Source: Euzebya tangerina (GTDB lineage Bacteria; Actinomycetota; Nitriliruptoria; Euzebyales; Euzebyaceae). From it: 64,000 bases of DNA. Location of the stretch: NCBI RefSeq assembly GCF_003074135.1, contig NZ_PPDK01000002.1:372001-436000 (forward strand), read 5' to 3'. Position numbers and translations under genes: made by a program. Below are positions 50,311 through 57,930 of this stretch, one piece after another (within the stretch, counting starts at the first letter, position 1; every line of letters begins with the position of its first letter). A model generated the notes under the pieces. That model ran no database searches. It was not told the origin of the DNA and saw only the letters and a list, made by a program, of their open reading frames with translations.

Positions 50311-51744
50311 ATGGCAGTTGACCGGCTCAGCGTCCTCGACTCCTCGTTCCTCAACCTCGAGACGACGGCTCACCACATGCACGTCGGCGGGTTGGGCGTG
50401 TTCGAGCCGGGCCTGCGCTACGCCGACGTGGTCCGCGTCCTGCGCGAGCGGATCGATCGGATCCCGAAGGCCCGCAAGCGGGTTGTCTTCAACAACCCCG
50501 TCGCCGGCCGGCCGATCTGGGTGGACGATCCCGACTTCGACCTCAGCTACCACGTCCGCCACGCCGCCCTCCCCAGCCCCGGTGACCGCGGGCAGCTGGG
50601 AGAGTTCCTGTCGCGCCTGATGAGCCGCCGGATGGACCGCGACCGGCCGCTGTGGGAGATCTACGTCATCGACGGATTGGAGGGCGACCGGGTCTGCCTC
50701 TTCCGCAAGGTGCACCTGGCGATGGCCAACGGCCAGGACGGTGACCCCTTCGGCCCGCTCCTCGACGAGGAGCCGACGGACCTCACCGCCGGCGCCGGTC
50801 GGTTCCAGCCGTCCTGGCATCCGGACCGGCCGCCGCCGCAGTCCGCGATCGTGGCCGACGCGATGGCCGAGCGGGTGCACCGCGGACAGCAGGCCGTCTT
50901 GGCGGTCATCGAGTCGATCGATCCGCGGGTGTACCTGCGGAACGCCGCCGGGGTGGCGGGAGCCGCCGGGGGTCTGATCGGTCGGCTGACGCGAGGTGCG
51001 CCGCAGTCGCCGCTGAACCGCCGCCTCAGCCAGCATCGGCGATTCGCCACGGTTGAGTGCGAGTTGGAGGATCTGCGGGACATCCGCCGGGCCTTCGGGG
51101 GGAACATCAACGACGTCGTCGTCGCCGTGGTCGGTGATGCGGTCGGGCGGCTGCTGCGCTGGCGGGGACACGAGACCAAGGACCTCGATCTGAAGGTCAT
51201 GGTGCCGGTTCGGGTCGACGAGCCCGAGCCGGGGCCACGTGGCTTCGGCGAGGCCCGCACCGTGGGGGACGGCGTGGTCGGCGTGCTGGCTCCGCTCCCC
51301 GTCATGCAGATGGACCCGGTCGCCAGGCTGTACCGGATCATGGGGGAGATGGCGGGGCTCAAGGAGTCACGCCAGGCGGTCGCGGCCGACCAGTTGGTGA
51401 AGCTCGCCGGGTACGCCCCGCCGGCCCTGCACGCCCGCGCGGCGCGACTGGTGCTGGCCGAGGAGCGCTACAACGTGGCCCTCTCCAACGCACCGGGGCC
51501 CCAGGAACCCCGCTATCTGGCGGGCACCCTGCTCGAGGAGTCCTACCCGTTCATTCCTCTGGCGGGTGAGAGTGCCCTCTCGATCGCCGTCTCCTCCTAC
51601 GCCGGCCGCATGCACTTCGGGCTGCTCGGCGACCGGGACACGCTGTTCGACATCGAACGGCTGGGGGACTTCATCACCGAGTCCATCGCCGACCTGCACG
51701 AAGCGGCGACGAGCCCGGCAGCCGGACCGAAGAGCCTGTCATGA
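50311..51744 (+). CDS. WS/DGAT-family acyltransferase with degenerate catalytic motif
   Basis: A 477-residue member of the wax ester synthase/diacylglycerol acyltransferase family that makes storage lipids in actinobacteria. N-terminal LSVLDSSFLNLETTAHHMHV and RPLWEIYVIDGL, later NINDVVVAVVGDAVGRLL, VPVRVD and SNAPGPQEPRYLAG, give clear membership. However the active-site motif, normally KVHHAMVDG, reads KVHLAMANGQDG at residues 133-144: the catalytic second His is Leu136 and the Asp is Asn140. Standard chemistry is therefore not expected. Length is normal, so this looks like repurposing, not decay. A 10-nt gap with AAGGAG precedes the XdhC gene. Confidence 0.85.
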   Translation: MAVDRLSVLDSSFLNLETTAHHMHVGGLGVFEPGLRYADVVRVLRERIDRIPKARKRVVFNNPVAGRPIWVDDPDFDLSYHVRHAALPSPGDRGQLGEFLSRLMSRRMDRDRPLWEIYVIDGLEGDRVCLFRKVHLAMANGQDGDPFGPLLDEEPTDLTAGAGRFQPSWHPDRPPPQSAIVADAMAERVHRGQQAVLAVIESIDPRVYLRNAAGVAGAAGGLIGRLTRGAPQSPLNRRLSQHRRFATVECELEDLRDIRRAFGGNINDVVVAVVGDAVGRLLRWRGHETKDLDLKVMVPVRVDEPEPGPRGFGEARTVGDGVVGVLAPLPVMQMDPVARLYRIMGEMAGLKESRQAVAADQLVKLAGYAPPALHARAARLVLAEERYNVALSNAPGPQEPRYLAGTLLEESYPFIPLAGESALSIAVSSYAGRMHFGLLGDRDTLFDIERLGDFITESIADLHEAATSPAAGPKSLS

Positions 51745-51754
51745 AGGAGCTGTC

Positions 51755-52528
51755 ATGAGCGTGTACGACGCGCTGGCCAAGGCCCGCGGGGGCGGGCAGA
51801 CCGTGGTGCTGATCACCGTGCTCGAGGTGACCGAGAACGCCTCCTCGCACACCGGCGCGAAGCTGGTGGTCGGCGCCGACGGCCCGATTGCCGGGTCGCT
51901 GGGCTGCTCGGAGTTCGACACCGCTGGGATCGAGGTTGCGACCGAGGCCCTCGCGAACGGCGGGCCGATCAGGCGACGGGTCGAGTTCGGCGGGCACGGC
52001 GAGGAGCGGGCCATCGAGGTCTTCGCCGAGGTCCACCACCCGCAGGAGTCGATCCTGATCTTCGGTGCCGGACCGGTCGGACAGGCTGTCGCGGCCCAGG
52101 CGACGCTGCTCGGCCGCCGGGTCGTGCTGGTGGCGCCAGGTGGCACGACCGACGTGCCCGCTGGGGTGGAGGTGAAGGCCGACGACCCCGGTCGGTACCT
52201 GCTGGCGGCACCGCCGGGAGCCGGTGACTCGGTGCTGCTCAGCGATCACGACGCGCCGTACGTGGACGAGGTCCTGCGGGTGGCGCTGGCCAGTGACGCC
52301 CGCTTCGTGGGCATGCTCGGGTCGAGGCGCCATGCACCCGAGGCGGTGGCGCGCCTGCGCGACAGCGGGACGCCGGAAGACCATCTGGCCCGGCTGCGGG
52401 CGCCGGTCGGCCTGGACATCGGCGGCCGTGAGCCCGCCGAGATCGCCCTGTCCATCGTGGCGGAGATGCTGATGGTCGAGCACGACCGGACAGGCGGCCG
52501 CCTGGGTCTGGACTGGTCGGAGGTATGA
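51755..52528 (+). CDS. XdhC/CoxI-family protein
   Basis: A 257-residue protein with the N-terminal XdhC_CoxI domain (VVLITVLEVTENASSHTGAK LVV region, GSLGCSEFD) and a C-terminal Rossmann domain (SILIFGAGPVGQAVAAQATL; FVGMLGSRRHAPEAVARLR; GLDIGGREPAEIALSIVAE). XdhC proteins insert or sulfurate the molybdenum cofactor of xanthine-dehydrogenase-type enzymes. No such enzyme is encoded here; the window's molybdoenzyme is of the sulfite-oxidase family, which does not use XdhC. AAGGAG before the ATG; the stop overlaps the miaE start. Confidence 0.88.
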   Translation: MSVYDALAKARGGGQTVVLITVLEVTENASSHTGAKLVVGADGPIAGSLGCSEFDTAGIEVATEALANGGPIRRRVEFGGHGEERAIEVFAEVHHPQESILIFGAGPVGQAVAAQATLLGRRVVLVAPGGTTDVPAGVEVKADDPGRYLLAAPPGAGDSVLLSDHDAPYVDEVLRVALASDARFVGMLGSRRHAPEAVARLRDSGTPEDHLARLRAPVGLDIGGREPAEIALSIVAEMLMVEHDRTGGRLGLDWSEV

Positions 52529-53163
52529 GCCCGCCAGCGGCGGACCAGCCGGCGCGCGACCCCTTCGTGCCCGATGAGCGGGTCGAGGCGTTGCTCATCG
52601 CCACACCGCCCGGCTGGGAGGAGGTCGCCCTCGGGAACCTCCACGCCACCATGAGCGACCACGCCCACGCGGAGAAGAAGGCCGCGCTCTCCGCGCTGTC
52701 GCTGCTCAACGCCAACCCGGCGCGAGACGAACTGGTCTACAAGATGGGCAAGCTCGCGCGGGAGGAGATCCGCCACCTGGACCAGGTGATCGGGCACATG
52801 CGACGGCGCGGCTGGTCGCTCCTGGCCGACCGGCCGGACCGCTTCGCCGGGGCGCTGCTGTCGGAGCGGCGTGGTGGGGGAGCGGAGGGGTTGTGCGACC
52901 GGCTGCTGGTGGCGGCGCTCATCGAGGCCCGATCGTGGGAGCGGCTGAACCTGCTCGGGCGGGCCCTGCGGTCGGCCGGGGACGTCGAGTTGGGGGAGTT
53001 CTACGGCGAACTGGCCAGGTCGGAGGCCGGTCACTACCGGGTCTTCGTCGAGCTGGCCGACGCTGAGTGCCCGGGCGTGGACGTGCACGGTCGGCTGTCG
53101 GAACTGGCGCAGGTGGAGGCCGGCGTCATCGCCGACCTCCCCCACGAGCCGCGCATCCACTGA
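52525..53163 (+). CDS. miaE: tRNA-(ms2io6A)-hydroxylase, MiaE family
   Basis: A di-iron ferritin-like enzyme hydroxylating the isopentenyl group at A37 of tRNA. The 212-residue helical bundle contains the paired carboxylate/His ligands: DHAHAEKKAALSAL, KLAREEIRHLDQVIGHM (ExxH) and ARSWERLNLLGRAL, ARSEAGHYRVFVELA (ExxH). Overlaps the preceding stop by ATGA and is 5 nt before otsB. Placement with XdhC and OtsB has no evident pathway logic. Actinobacterial MiaE substrates are not established, so function is family-based. Confidence 0.85.
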   Translation: MSPPAADQPARDPFVPDERVEALLIATPPGWEEVALGNLHATMSDHAHAEKKAALSALSLLNANPARDELVYKMGKLAREEIRHLDQVIGHMRRRGWSLLADRPDRFAGALLSERRGGGAEGLCDRLLVAALIEARSWERLNLLGRALRSAGDVELGEFYGELARSEAGHYRVFVELADAECPGVDVHGRLSELAQVEAGVIADLPHEPRIH

Positions 53164-53168
53164 TCAGG

Positions 53169-53930
53169 ATGGACCACACCATGGCTGACTGGCCCGACAC
53201 CGCCCCCGACCGTGCCTGCCTCGTGCTCGACTTCGACGGCACGCTGGCCCCGATGACGGCCGACCCGGCGAGGTCGGCCATGCCGGACAGCACCGCGCAG
53301 ATCGTCCAGGGCCTGGTCGGTCAGCTGGGGCGCGTGGCCATGGTCTCCGGGCGGCAGGCGGCCTTCCTGGCCGACCGGGTGCGCATCCCGGGTGTGGAGC
53401 TGATCGGGCTGTACGGCCTGGAGCGGGTCGTCGACGGTGAGATCGTGCCCGACGACCGGGTGGCGCCGTATGAGGAGGACCTCGACCGGGCCCGTGAGGT
53501 GCTGGCCGCTGTCGTGGCCGAGTGGGCCGGAGCCGAACTCGAGGACAAGGGGCGGGCACTCGGGGTCCACTGGCGTCGGGCGGACTCACCGGACGCCGAG
53601 CAGGCCCTCGTCCGGGCCGTGCAGGACGCGGCCGGCGAGCTCGCGGTCGAGGAGGGGAAGATGGTCATCGAGCTCCGACCCCCGGTGCCGGCCGACAAGG
53701 GCACCGCTGTGGCCGGGCTGGCGGAGGGCTTTGCGACCGTGGTCTACGCGGGCGATGACGTCGGCGACCTTCCCGCCTTCGCCGAGGTCGCACGTCGTGG
53801 TGGCCTTGGCGTCGCCGTCGACCACGGGGCCGAGACCGACCCTCGGGTCCTGCGCGCGGCGTCGGTCGTGGTGGACGGCACCGAGGGTATGGCCCGGTGG
53901 CTGCGGGCCGTCCTCGACCGCGTCACCTGA
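53169..53930 (+). CDS. otsB: Trehalose-6-phosphate phosphatase
   Basis: HAD-type phosphatase of 253 residues. Motif I VLDFDGTLAPMTADP near residue 18, motif II VSGRQ, cap region with LYGLERV, motif III Lys in PVPADKGTAVAGL and motif IV YAGDDVGDLPAF. Follows miaE on the same strand and is convergent with the GT20 synthase gene, so OtsA and OtsB lie tail-to-tail, 28 nt apart, sharing a palindrome. Two ATGs are possible (12 nt apart); the first is annotated. Confidence 0.9.
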   Translation: MDHTMADWPDTAPDRACLVLDFDGTLAPMTADPARSAMPDSTAQIVQGLVGQLGRVAMVSGRQAAFLADRVRIPGVELIGLYGLERVVDGEIVPDDRVAPYEEDLDRAREVLAAVVAEWAGAELEDKGRALGVHWRRADSPDAEQALVRAVQDAAGELAVEEGKMVIELRPPVPADKGTAVAGLAEGFATVVYAGDDVGDLPAFAEVARRGGLGVAVDHGAETDPRVLRAASVVVDGTEGMARWLRAVLDRVT

Positions 53931-53961
53931 GCGACGGCCCCGGTCGTCCGGCGGTCGCTCA
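53928..53961. terminator. Palindrome spanning both stops of otsB and the GT20 gene
   Basis: TGAGCGAC at the otsB stop pairs with GTCGCTCA at the opposing stop (8 bp perfect), with an inner CCGG-TCGT-CCGG stem. No T-run. Position suggests a bidirectional terminator. Confidence 0.5.
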
Positions 53962-55422
53962 GTACGCCAGCGCCTCCTCCAGCGCTGCCTCCTGTGCCGC
54001 GAGCCACTCCGCGGGTGCGCCGAGGTCGGCGGCCGCGCGCAGACCGGCGGCTCGCTCGGCCCGCTCCGTCGCGTTCATGGTCAGTGCGCGATGCAGCGCC
54101 TCGGCCTGCTGCGCCACATCGAAGGGGTTGATCATGATCGCGTCCTTCAGGACGGTGGCGGCACCGGCGTTGCGTGAGAGCACCAGCACCCCGTCGTTCT
54201 CGTTCAGAGACGGGCCCTCCTTCGCCACCAGGTTGGTGCCGTCGATCACCGGGTTGGTGAAGAGCACGTCGTACTCGCTCATGGCCGCGACCACCCGCGG
54301 GAAGTTCTGCTCGGTGTCGACCAGCAGCACCGCCTCGCCCCACACCTCGCGGATCCGATCGGCCTCCTGCAGGCACCGGTCGAGGTACTCGCGATACTCC
54401 TCGACGCCCTGACGAGAGGTGTTCAGCAGCATGCGGAAGTGCACCCGATCGGCCAGGTCGGGGTGGGTCTGCAGCAGCAGGTCGTAGGCGTGCAGGCCGC
54501 GCAAGATGTTCTTGGAAAGGTCGGTGCGATCGGCCCGCACGATCAGCTGGCGCTGGCCCACCTGCTCGCGCAGGTCCTCGCGCTCGCGCCTGGCGGCGTC
54601 GGAGTCCTGGACCGCCAGCAGGCCGGGTCGGTCGATGCCGAGGGTGAAGTCCCGGACCAGCGTGCTGCCATCAGCGGTGCGGATTCGGTCGAAGTCGGCG
54701 ACGCCGCCGCCAACCGTCGTCAGGCAGTCGCGGACGTTGTGCGCCCACTCAGGTGCGGAGATGCCCACCAGATCGCAGGCGGAGAGACCCTCGAGAATCG
54801 CGGAGACCATGCGGTCGGGTAGCCGTTGCAGGTACTGCGGATGCACCCACGGCGTATGGATGTACAGCAACATCCTCGCGTCCGGCAGCGCGGTGCGGAT
54901 GGTCGGTGCGGCGGTCAGCAGGTGGTAGTCCTGCAGGTGGATCTCGCACTCCAGGGACGAGCCATCCTCGTCGGTGGCCTCGGAGATCACGGCCTCGGCG
55001 ATCATCTCGTTCACCGCGAGGTAGTCCTCGAACGGGTCGGACCAGTTCATGCCGCTCGGCCGGTACGGGTCGGACCAGAGCTGGTGCAGCGTGAACCACA
55101 GCAGCCGGTTCGCGACCCGGTTGTAGTACTGGTCGTAGGCCTCGCCGGCATCGACCAGCCGCAGGGTGAACGTCCCGCGGTCGGTCTCCGCGTCGAAGGC
55201 TGCGCCGTCGTGCGCTGCCGCCATCTCCACGTCGCCCTCCTCCAGTGCCACCGACACCCACACGCCCGGCCGGTCCATCAGCGCGCCACCGAGGGCGACG
55301 ATCAGTCCGCCGCTGCCGCGGGTGGCGGTCCACGAGCCGTCGTCTTCACGGCTCCAGGAGACCGGCCCGCGATTGGACGCCACGATGAGCTTGCGCTGCG
55401 ATTGGTCATCACCAGAGGTCAT
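53959..55422 (-). CDS. otsA: Trehalose-6-phosphate synthase-like GT20 glycosyltransferase
   Basis: A 487-residue GT20 enzyme expected to join UDP/GDP-glucose and glucose-6-phosphate. Landmarks: IVASNRGPVSW at the start, GSGGLIVALGG, LQDYHLLTAAP, LLYIHTPWVHP, GISAPEWAHN, and VNPVIDGTNLVAKEGP-like FTNPVIDGTNLVAKEG near the C terminus. The phosphate-binding segment reads VRADRTDLSKNILRG, not the VDRLDYTKGI of classical OtsA, a variant also seen in some actinobacterial GT20 enzymes including pseudo-glycosyltransferases; the acceptor may differ. It overlaps lplA upstream by ATGA. Adjacent OtsB favours trehalose. Confidence 0.82.
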   Translation of the reverse strand: MTSGDDQSQRKLIVASNRGPVSWSREDDGSWTATRGSGGLIVALGGALMDRPGVWVSVALEEGDVEMAAAHDGAAFDAETDRGTFTLRLVDAGEAYDQYYNRVANRLLWFTLHQLWSDPYRPSGMNWSDPFEDYLAVNEMIAEAVISEATDEDGSSLECEIHLQDYHLLTAAPTIRTALPDARMLLYIHTPWVHPQYLQRLPDRMVSAILEGLSACDLVGISAPEWAHNVRDCLTTVGGGVADFDRIRTADGSTLVRDFTLGIDRPGLLAVQDSDAARREREDLREQVGQRQLIVRADRTDLSKNILRGLHAYDLLLQTHPDLADRVHFRMLLNTSRQGVEEYREYLDRCLQEADRIREVWGEAVLLVDTEQNFPRVVAAMSEYDVLFTNPVIDGTNLVAKEGPSLNENDGVLVLSRNAGAATVLKDAIMINPFDVAQQAEALHRALTMNATERAERAAGLRAAADLGAPAEWLAAQEAALEEALAY

Positions 55423-56114
55423 GCTGCGACCCTTCCCGATACCGCCTCGATTATCGCCTGGTTCTCGATAGGGTCCTGCGTCACGTCGTCGAGCCCGATG
55501 GCAGCCGCACGGATCGCCTGGGCTGCTCGACCGACGTCCAGGGCCGCTATCAGCGGGTCAGGTCGCCAGCGACGGAGCAGCCCGCACTGGATGAGGGCCC
55601 CGTGACGGCGGCGACGTTGGGACAGCCCGACCAACTTCTGGCCGCCGCTGCTGACCTCTCCGCGGCCGAGCGAGGCGTAGCAGATCTCAGCGAGCGGCCG
55701 CTGTTCGGGCGGGCCGAGGCGGGTGGCCGTCGCCGGGCCGGTGTGGATGGTGATGCCGGGGACCCCGAGCGCGGTCAGGGCGTCGGCCCATGCCTGTCCG
55801 ACGGGGTCGAACACCTGCCCCAGGTCCGCTGCAGCGAGCCACGGGTGCCCCGTGGGCAGGATGACGTCGAGGGAGAGGAGGTGGCGGTCCATGAGCACGG
55901 CCCCGCCGCCGGAAGGACGGCCGATCACCGCGTAGCCGTCCACCGGGGTGGGGTCGCGTTGTCCTCGGCCGAGGACGATGGCCTGGTCGGTCGGCAGGTA
56001 CCACCGCAGGCGGGGCCGTCCGTCCTCGCCGGTCTGGGCGAGCAGATCGACGGACCGCTCGAGGAGGGCGGCGCTGGTGTCCTGCTCCAGGCCCAGATCC
56101 ACCCACTCGGTCAT
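55419..56114 (-). CDS. Lipoate-protein ligase A family protein
   Basis: Attaches lipoate or octanoate to carrier lysines such as that of GcvH. The 231-residue protein has the BPL/LplA/LipB fold: AIVLGRGQRD, the substrate loop GRPSGGGAVLMDRHLLSLDV, EICYASLGRGEV and the catalytic Lys in SGGQKLVGLSQRRRRHGALI near 165. The C-terminal accessory domain of long LplA is missing, as in LipM/LipL-type transferases, so octanoyl transfer is an alternative. Translationally coupled to the GT20 gene downstream. No SD is obvious at its ATG, and it follows the DUF3467 gene by 4 nt. Confidence 0.85.
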   Translation of the reverse strand: MTEWVDLGLEQDTSAALLERSVDLLAQTGEDGRPRLRWYLPTDQAIVLGRGQRDPTPVDGYAVIGRPSGGGAVLMDRHLLSLDVILPTGHPWLAAADLGQVFDPVGQAWADALTALGVPGITIHTGPATATRLGPPEQRPLAEICYASLGRGEVSSGGQKLVGLSQRRRRHGALIQCGLLRRWRPDPLIAALDVGRAAQAIRAAAIGLDDVTQDPIENQAIIEAVSGRVAA

Positions 56115-56118
56115 GCGC

Positions 56119-56406
56119 TCAGCCGACGTCGTTGACCAGTCCGAACTTGTCCTCGTAGCCGGTCATGTTGGTGTTGAGGGCCCGGATGACCTTTCCGACC
56201 ATGGTCGGGGCGATCTTGACCCGGCTCACCACCTCGGCTCCGACCTTCCCGGCATCGCCGCCGGGCATGATCTGGCAGAAGTCCAGCGTGAACTCGTGGG
56301 CGGAGTGCGAGACCACCAGGAAGTTGGCGTACTCCCCGAACTTGCGGTCGTCGTCGACCTTGATCGAGATCTTCGGTGCGGCTGGTGGGGTCGGGGTGTC
56401 GCTCAT
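56119..56406 (-). CDS. DUF3467 family protein
   Basis: A 95-residue soluble protein of the DUF3467 family (core FGEYANFLVVSHSAHEFTLD FCQIMPG region, VVSRVKIAPTMVGKVIRALN near 60-80, FGLVNDV at the end). Function unknown. The ATG before SDTPT is chosen since a TACGAT -10 ends 7 nt upstream; the other in-frame ATG overlaps that -10. It heads a three-gene reverse unit with lplA and the GT20 gene. Confidence 0.85.
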   Translation of the reverse strand: MSDTPTPPAAPKISIKVDDDRKFGEYANFLVVSHSAHEFTLDFCQIMPGGDAGKVGAEVVSRVKIAPTMVGKVIRALNTNMTGYEDKFGLVNDVG

Positions 56407-56413
56407 GGGCGGC

Positions 56414-56419
56414 ATCGTA
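56414..56419 (-). promoter_or_regulatory. Leaderless-type -10 (TACGAT) for DUF3467 unit
   Basis: Ends 7 nt before the chosen ATG and covers the alternative one. Confidence 0.5.
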
Positions 56420-56456
56420 GGATGGTGGACCCGCCGTCGCTGACGGACAGGCTCTC

Positions 56457-56530
56457 GGGCGCTTAGCTCAGATGGCGAGAGCGCCTCGTTTACACCGAGG
56501 AGGTCGGGGGTTCGAGCCCCTCAGCGCCCA
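56457..56530 (+). tRNA. tRNA-Val (anticodon TAC)
   Basis: Acceptor GGGCGCT/AGCGCCC, discriminator A; D arm GCTC/GAGC; anticodon arm CCTCG-TTTACAC-CGAGG (anticodon TAC); variable AGGTC; T arm GGGGG-TTCGAGC-CCCTC with one wobble. CCA not encoded. The AT-richer patch begins about 230 nt beyond its 3' end. Confidence 0.97.
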
Positions 56531-56829
56531 CTGGGACCGACTCGCTCCGCCGACGCGAGCATCCTTCACCTGGCAGGTCACTCCGCGTCCCAGCGGGCAA
56601 GCCCAGGCGTCCTAGCTCCGCCGGGCGTTCAGGCCAGGCCGGGCTGAACCAGTGACGGTGCCCGACGGCGTGCGGGGGGCTCTCTCGCGTGTCTGGATTG
56701 CCGATTGGGCGCCTCAGAAGTCTTAGGGCGGGCTTGTGGCCGTACGGACCCCGTACGCTTTAGGCTCAAGACGACGTTCTCAGATCAATGCCAGCAGGTG
56801 GGCGAGGACATCACAGGGAGAACGCCAGC
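56531..56829. other. 299-bp region downstream of tRNA-Val
   Basis: Contains no gene I can support. Near its end are the palindrome at 56741-56757 and a TAGGCT box (56761), likely the promoter region of the lipoprotein pair. No exact copy of the tRNA 3' end was seen up to 58.2 kb, so integration at the tRNA is not shown. Confidence 0.45.
56741..56757. promoter_or_regulatory. Operator-like inverted repeat CGTACGG-N3-CCGTACG
   Basis: Perfect 7-bp arms with a 3-nt centre, 4 nt upstream of a TAGGCT -10-like box that would drive the lipoprotein pair. Could be a repressor site. Confidence 0.45.
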
Positions 56830-57162
56830 ATGAAATTGCGAGTAGCTGTTTGTCTGGTGGCCCTCACGGCTGCCGCTGCGGGATGCGATCTTCTCCGGGG
56901 CCCGATCGACATGAGGATAGTTAACAACACGGATCAGGACATCTTCGTCGAGTCCGCCGCGCCCGGTCGGGACTACTCCACGGTGAGAGTAGCGGCCAAC
57001 AGTGTCGCCCTGGCGCCATCAGACCCAGGCAGGGACTGCCCAGGCATGGCGGCAGTTGCCCGCCACAGTGATGGAAACGAAGTAGCTCGTGTTGATAGAG
57101 CCTTCTGCAACGGCATGGAGTGGATCTTCAACGCCGATGGGTCGATCGAGTTCAACGAGTAG
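56830..57162 (+). CDS. Small lipoprotein, first of a tandem pair
   Basis: A 110-residue exported lipoprotein with signal and lipobox TAAAAGC (Cys19). The mature part begins LLRGPIDMRIVNNTDQDIFV, a probable beta-sandwich strand pattern, and ends with FCNGMEWIFNADGSIEFNE. Two more cysteines (DCPG and FCNG) could form one disulfide. It is about half identical to the next gene's product and the last 75 nt are nearly identical at DNA level. No named family is recognised. GGGAG lies about 10 nt before the ATG. Base composition is clearly lower in GC than neighbours. Confidence 0.8.
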   Translation: MKLRVAVCLVALTAAAAGCDLLRGPIDMRIVNNTDQDIFVESAAPGRDYSTVRVAANSVALAPSDPGRDCPGMAAVARHSDGNEVARVDRAFCNGMEWIFNADGSIEFNE

Positions 57163-57216
57163 TTGATGGCGATGCGTAATTTCCTCTCGCCGTTCAAGAA
57201 CGAAAGAGTTCACTTC

Positions 57217-57549
57217 ATGAAACCCCGACTAGCGTCCTGTCTCGCCGCTCTGGTCATTGCTGGCGCGGGCTGCGGTCTCCTGCGAGGTCCGGACGACATG
57301 AAGATTGTCAATAACTCCGATGTTGACATCGTCATTACCTCGCCAATCCCGCGCTACGAAGACTGGTCGCTGAATGTGCCTGCGGGCGCTATCACCTCAG
57401 CGGCCTCAGCGGGCAGAGACGACTGTCCACCTCGACCGGCCGTGGCCCGTGATACGGCCGGCAACGAGATCGCGCGACTGGACAGAGCCTTCTGCAACGG
57501 GATGGAGTGGATCTTCAACCCCGATGGGTCGATTGAGTTCAATGAGTAG
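57217..57549 (+). CDS. Small lipoprotein, second of a tandem pair
   Basis: Paralogue of the preceding gene, also 110 residues: lipobox VIAGAGC (Cys19), LLRGPDDMKIVNNSDVDIVI, two further cysteines (DDCPP, FCNGME) and the shared end WIFNPDGSIEFNE. The 54-nt leader between the pair is only about 46% GC. GAAAGAG lies before the ATG. The pair reads as a tandem duplication with divergence in the middle and constraint at both ends, which suggests the ends bind something common. Function unknown; a phage-exclusion or surface-defence lipoprotein is possible but speculative. Confidence 0.8.
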   Translation: MKPRLASCLAALVIAGAGCGLLRGPDDMKIVNNSDVDIVITSPIPRYEDWSLNVPAGAITSAASAGRDDCPPRPAVARDTAGNEIARLDRAFCNGMEWIFNPDGSIEFNE

Positions 57550-57621
57550 TGGCTCTTCTCCGTAGATCGTGGCGAGTGCCTACGTGGTCTCGCTGAGTGT
57601 GCGCGATCCAGGATTGGGCCG

Positions 57622-57930
57622 CTACAGGACATCGTCAAGGTCGATCGTGCGGAGCAGGCGGCTCACGAGGTCATGAACCGAGATCGGATCCTGGCTGGTT
57701 GGCCTCAGAACGATGATCCCTTGGTGACTGCCAGGCGGATACGCCCGGATGTCACCGAATCCACGGTCTTGCGTCAAGATCGTTCTGCCCTCGGTCCGAG
57801 CAGCCTCTAGGACGTCAAGGTCAGAACTCACTACCAACCCTTCGTCAGCAACGGTGTCAACGTCGTGGCCCATCTCGGCAATCACTGGAACGAGATGGTG
57901 CGAGAGATTCTCGTCAAGCTGTAAGTTCAC
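57622..57930 (-). CDS. DUF5615 PIN-like toxin candidate
   Basis: A 102-residue PIN-fold protein of the DUF5615 family, normally the toxin (RNase) partner of DUF433. Acidic residues of the PIN site are visible: LQLDENLSHHLV (Asp), SSDLDVLEAARTEG (Asp) and ILTQDRGFGDIRAY (Asp). The GTG start overlaps the stop of the DUF433 gene (GTGA), the usual antitoxin-toxin coupling. Toxic activity has not been shown for most members. Confidence 0.88.
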   Translation of the reverse strand: MNLQLDENLSHHLVPVIAEMGHDVDTVADEGLVVSSDLDVLEAARTEGRTILTQDRGFGDIRAYPPGSHQGIIVLRPTSQDPISVHDLVSRLLRTIDLDDVL

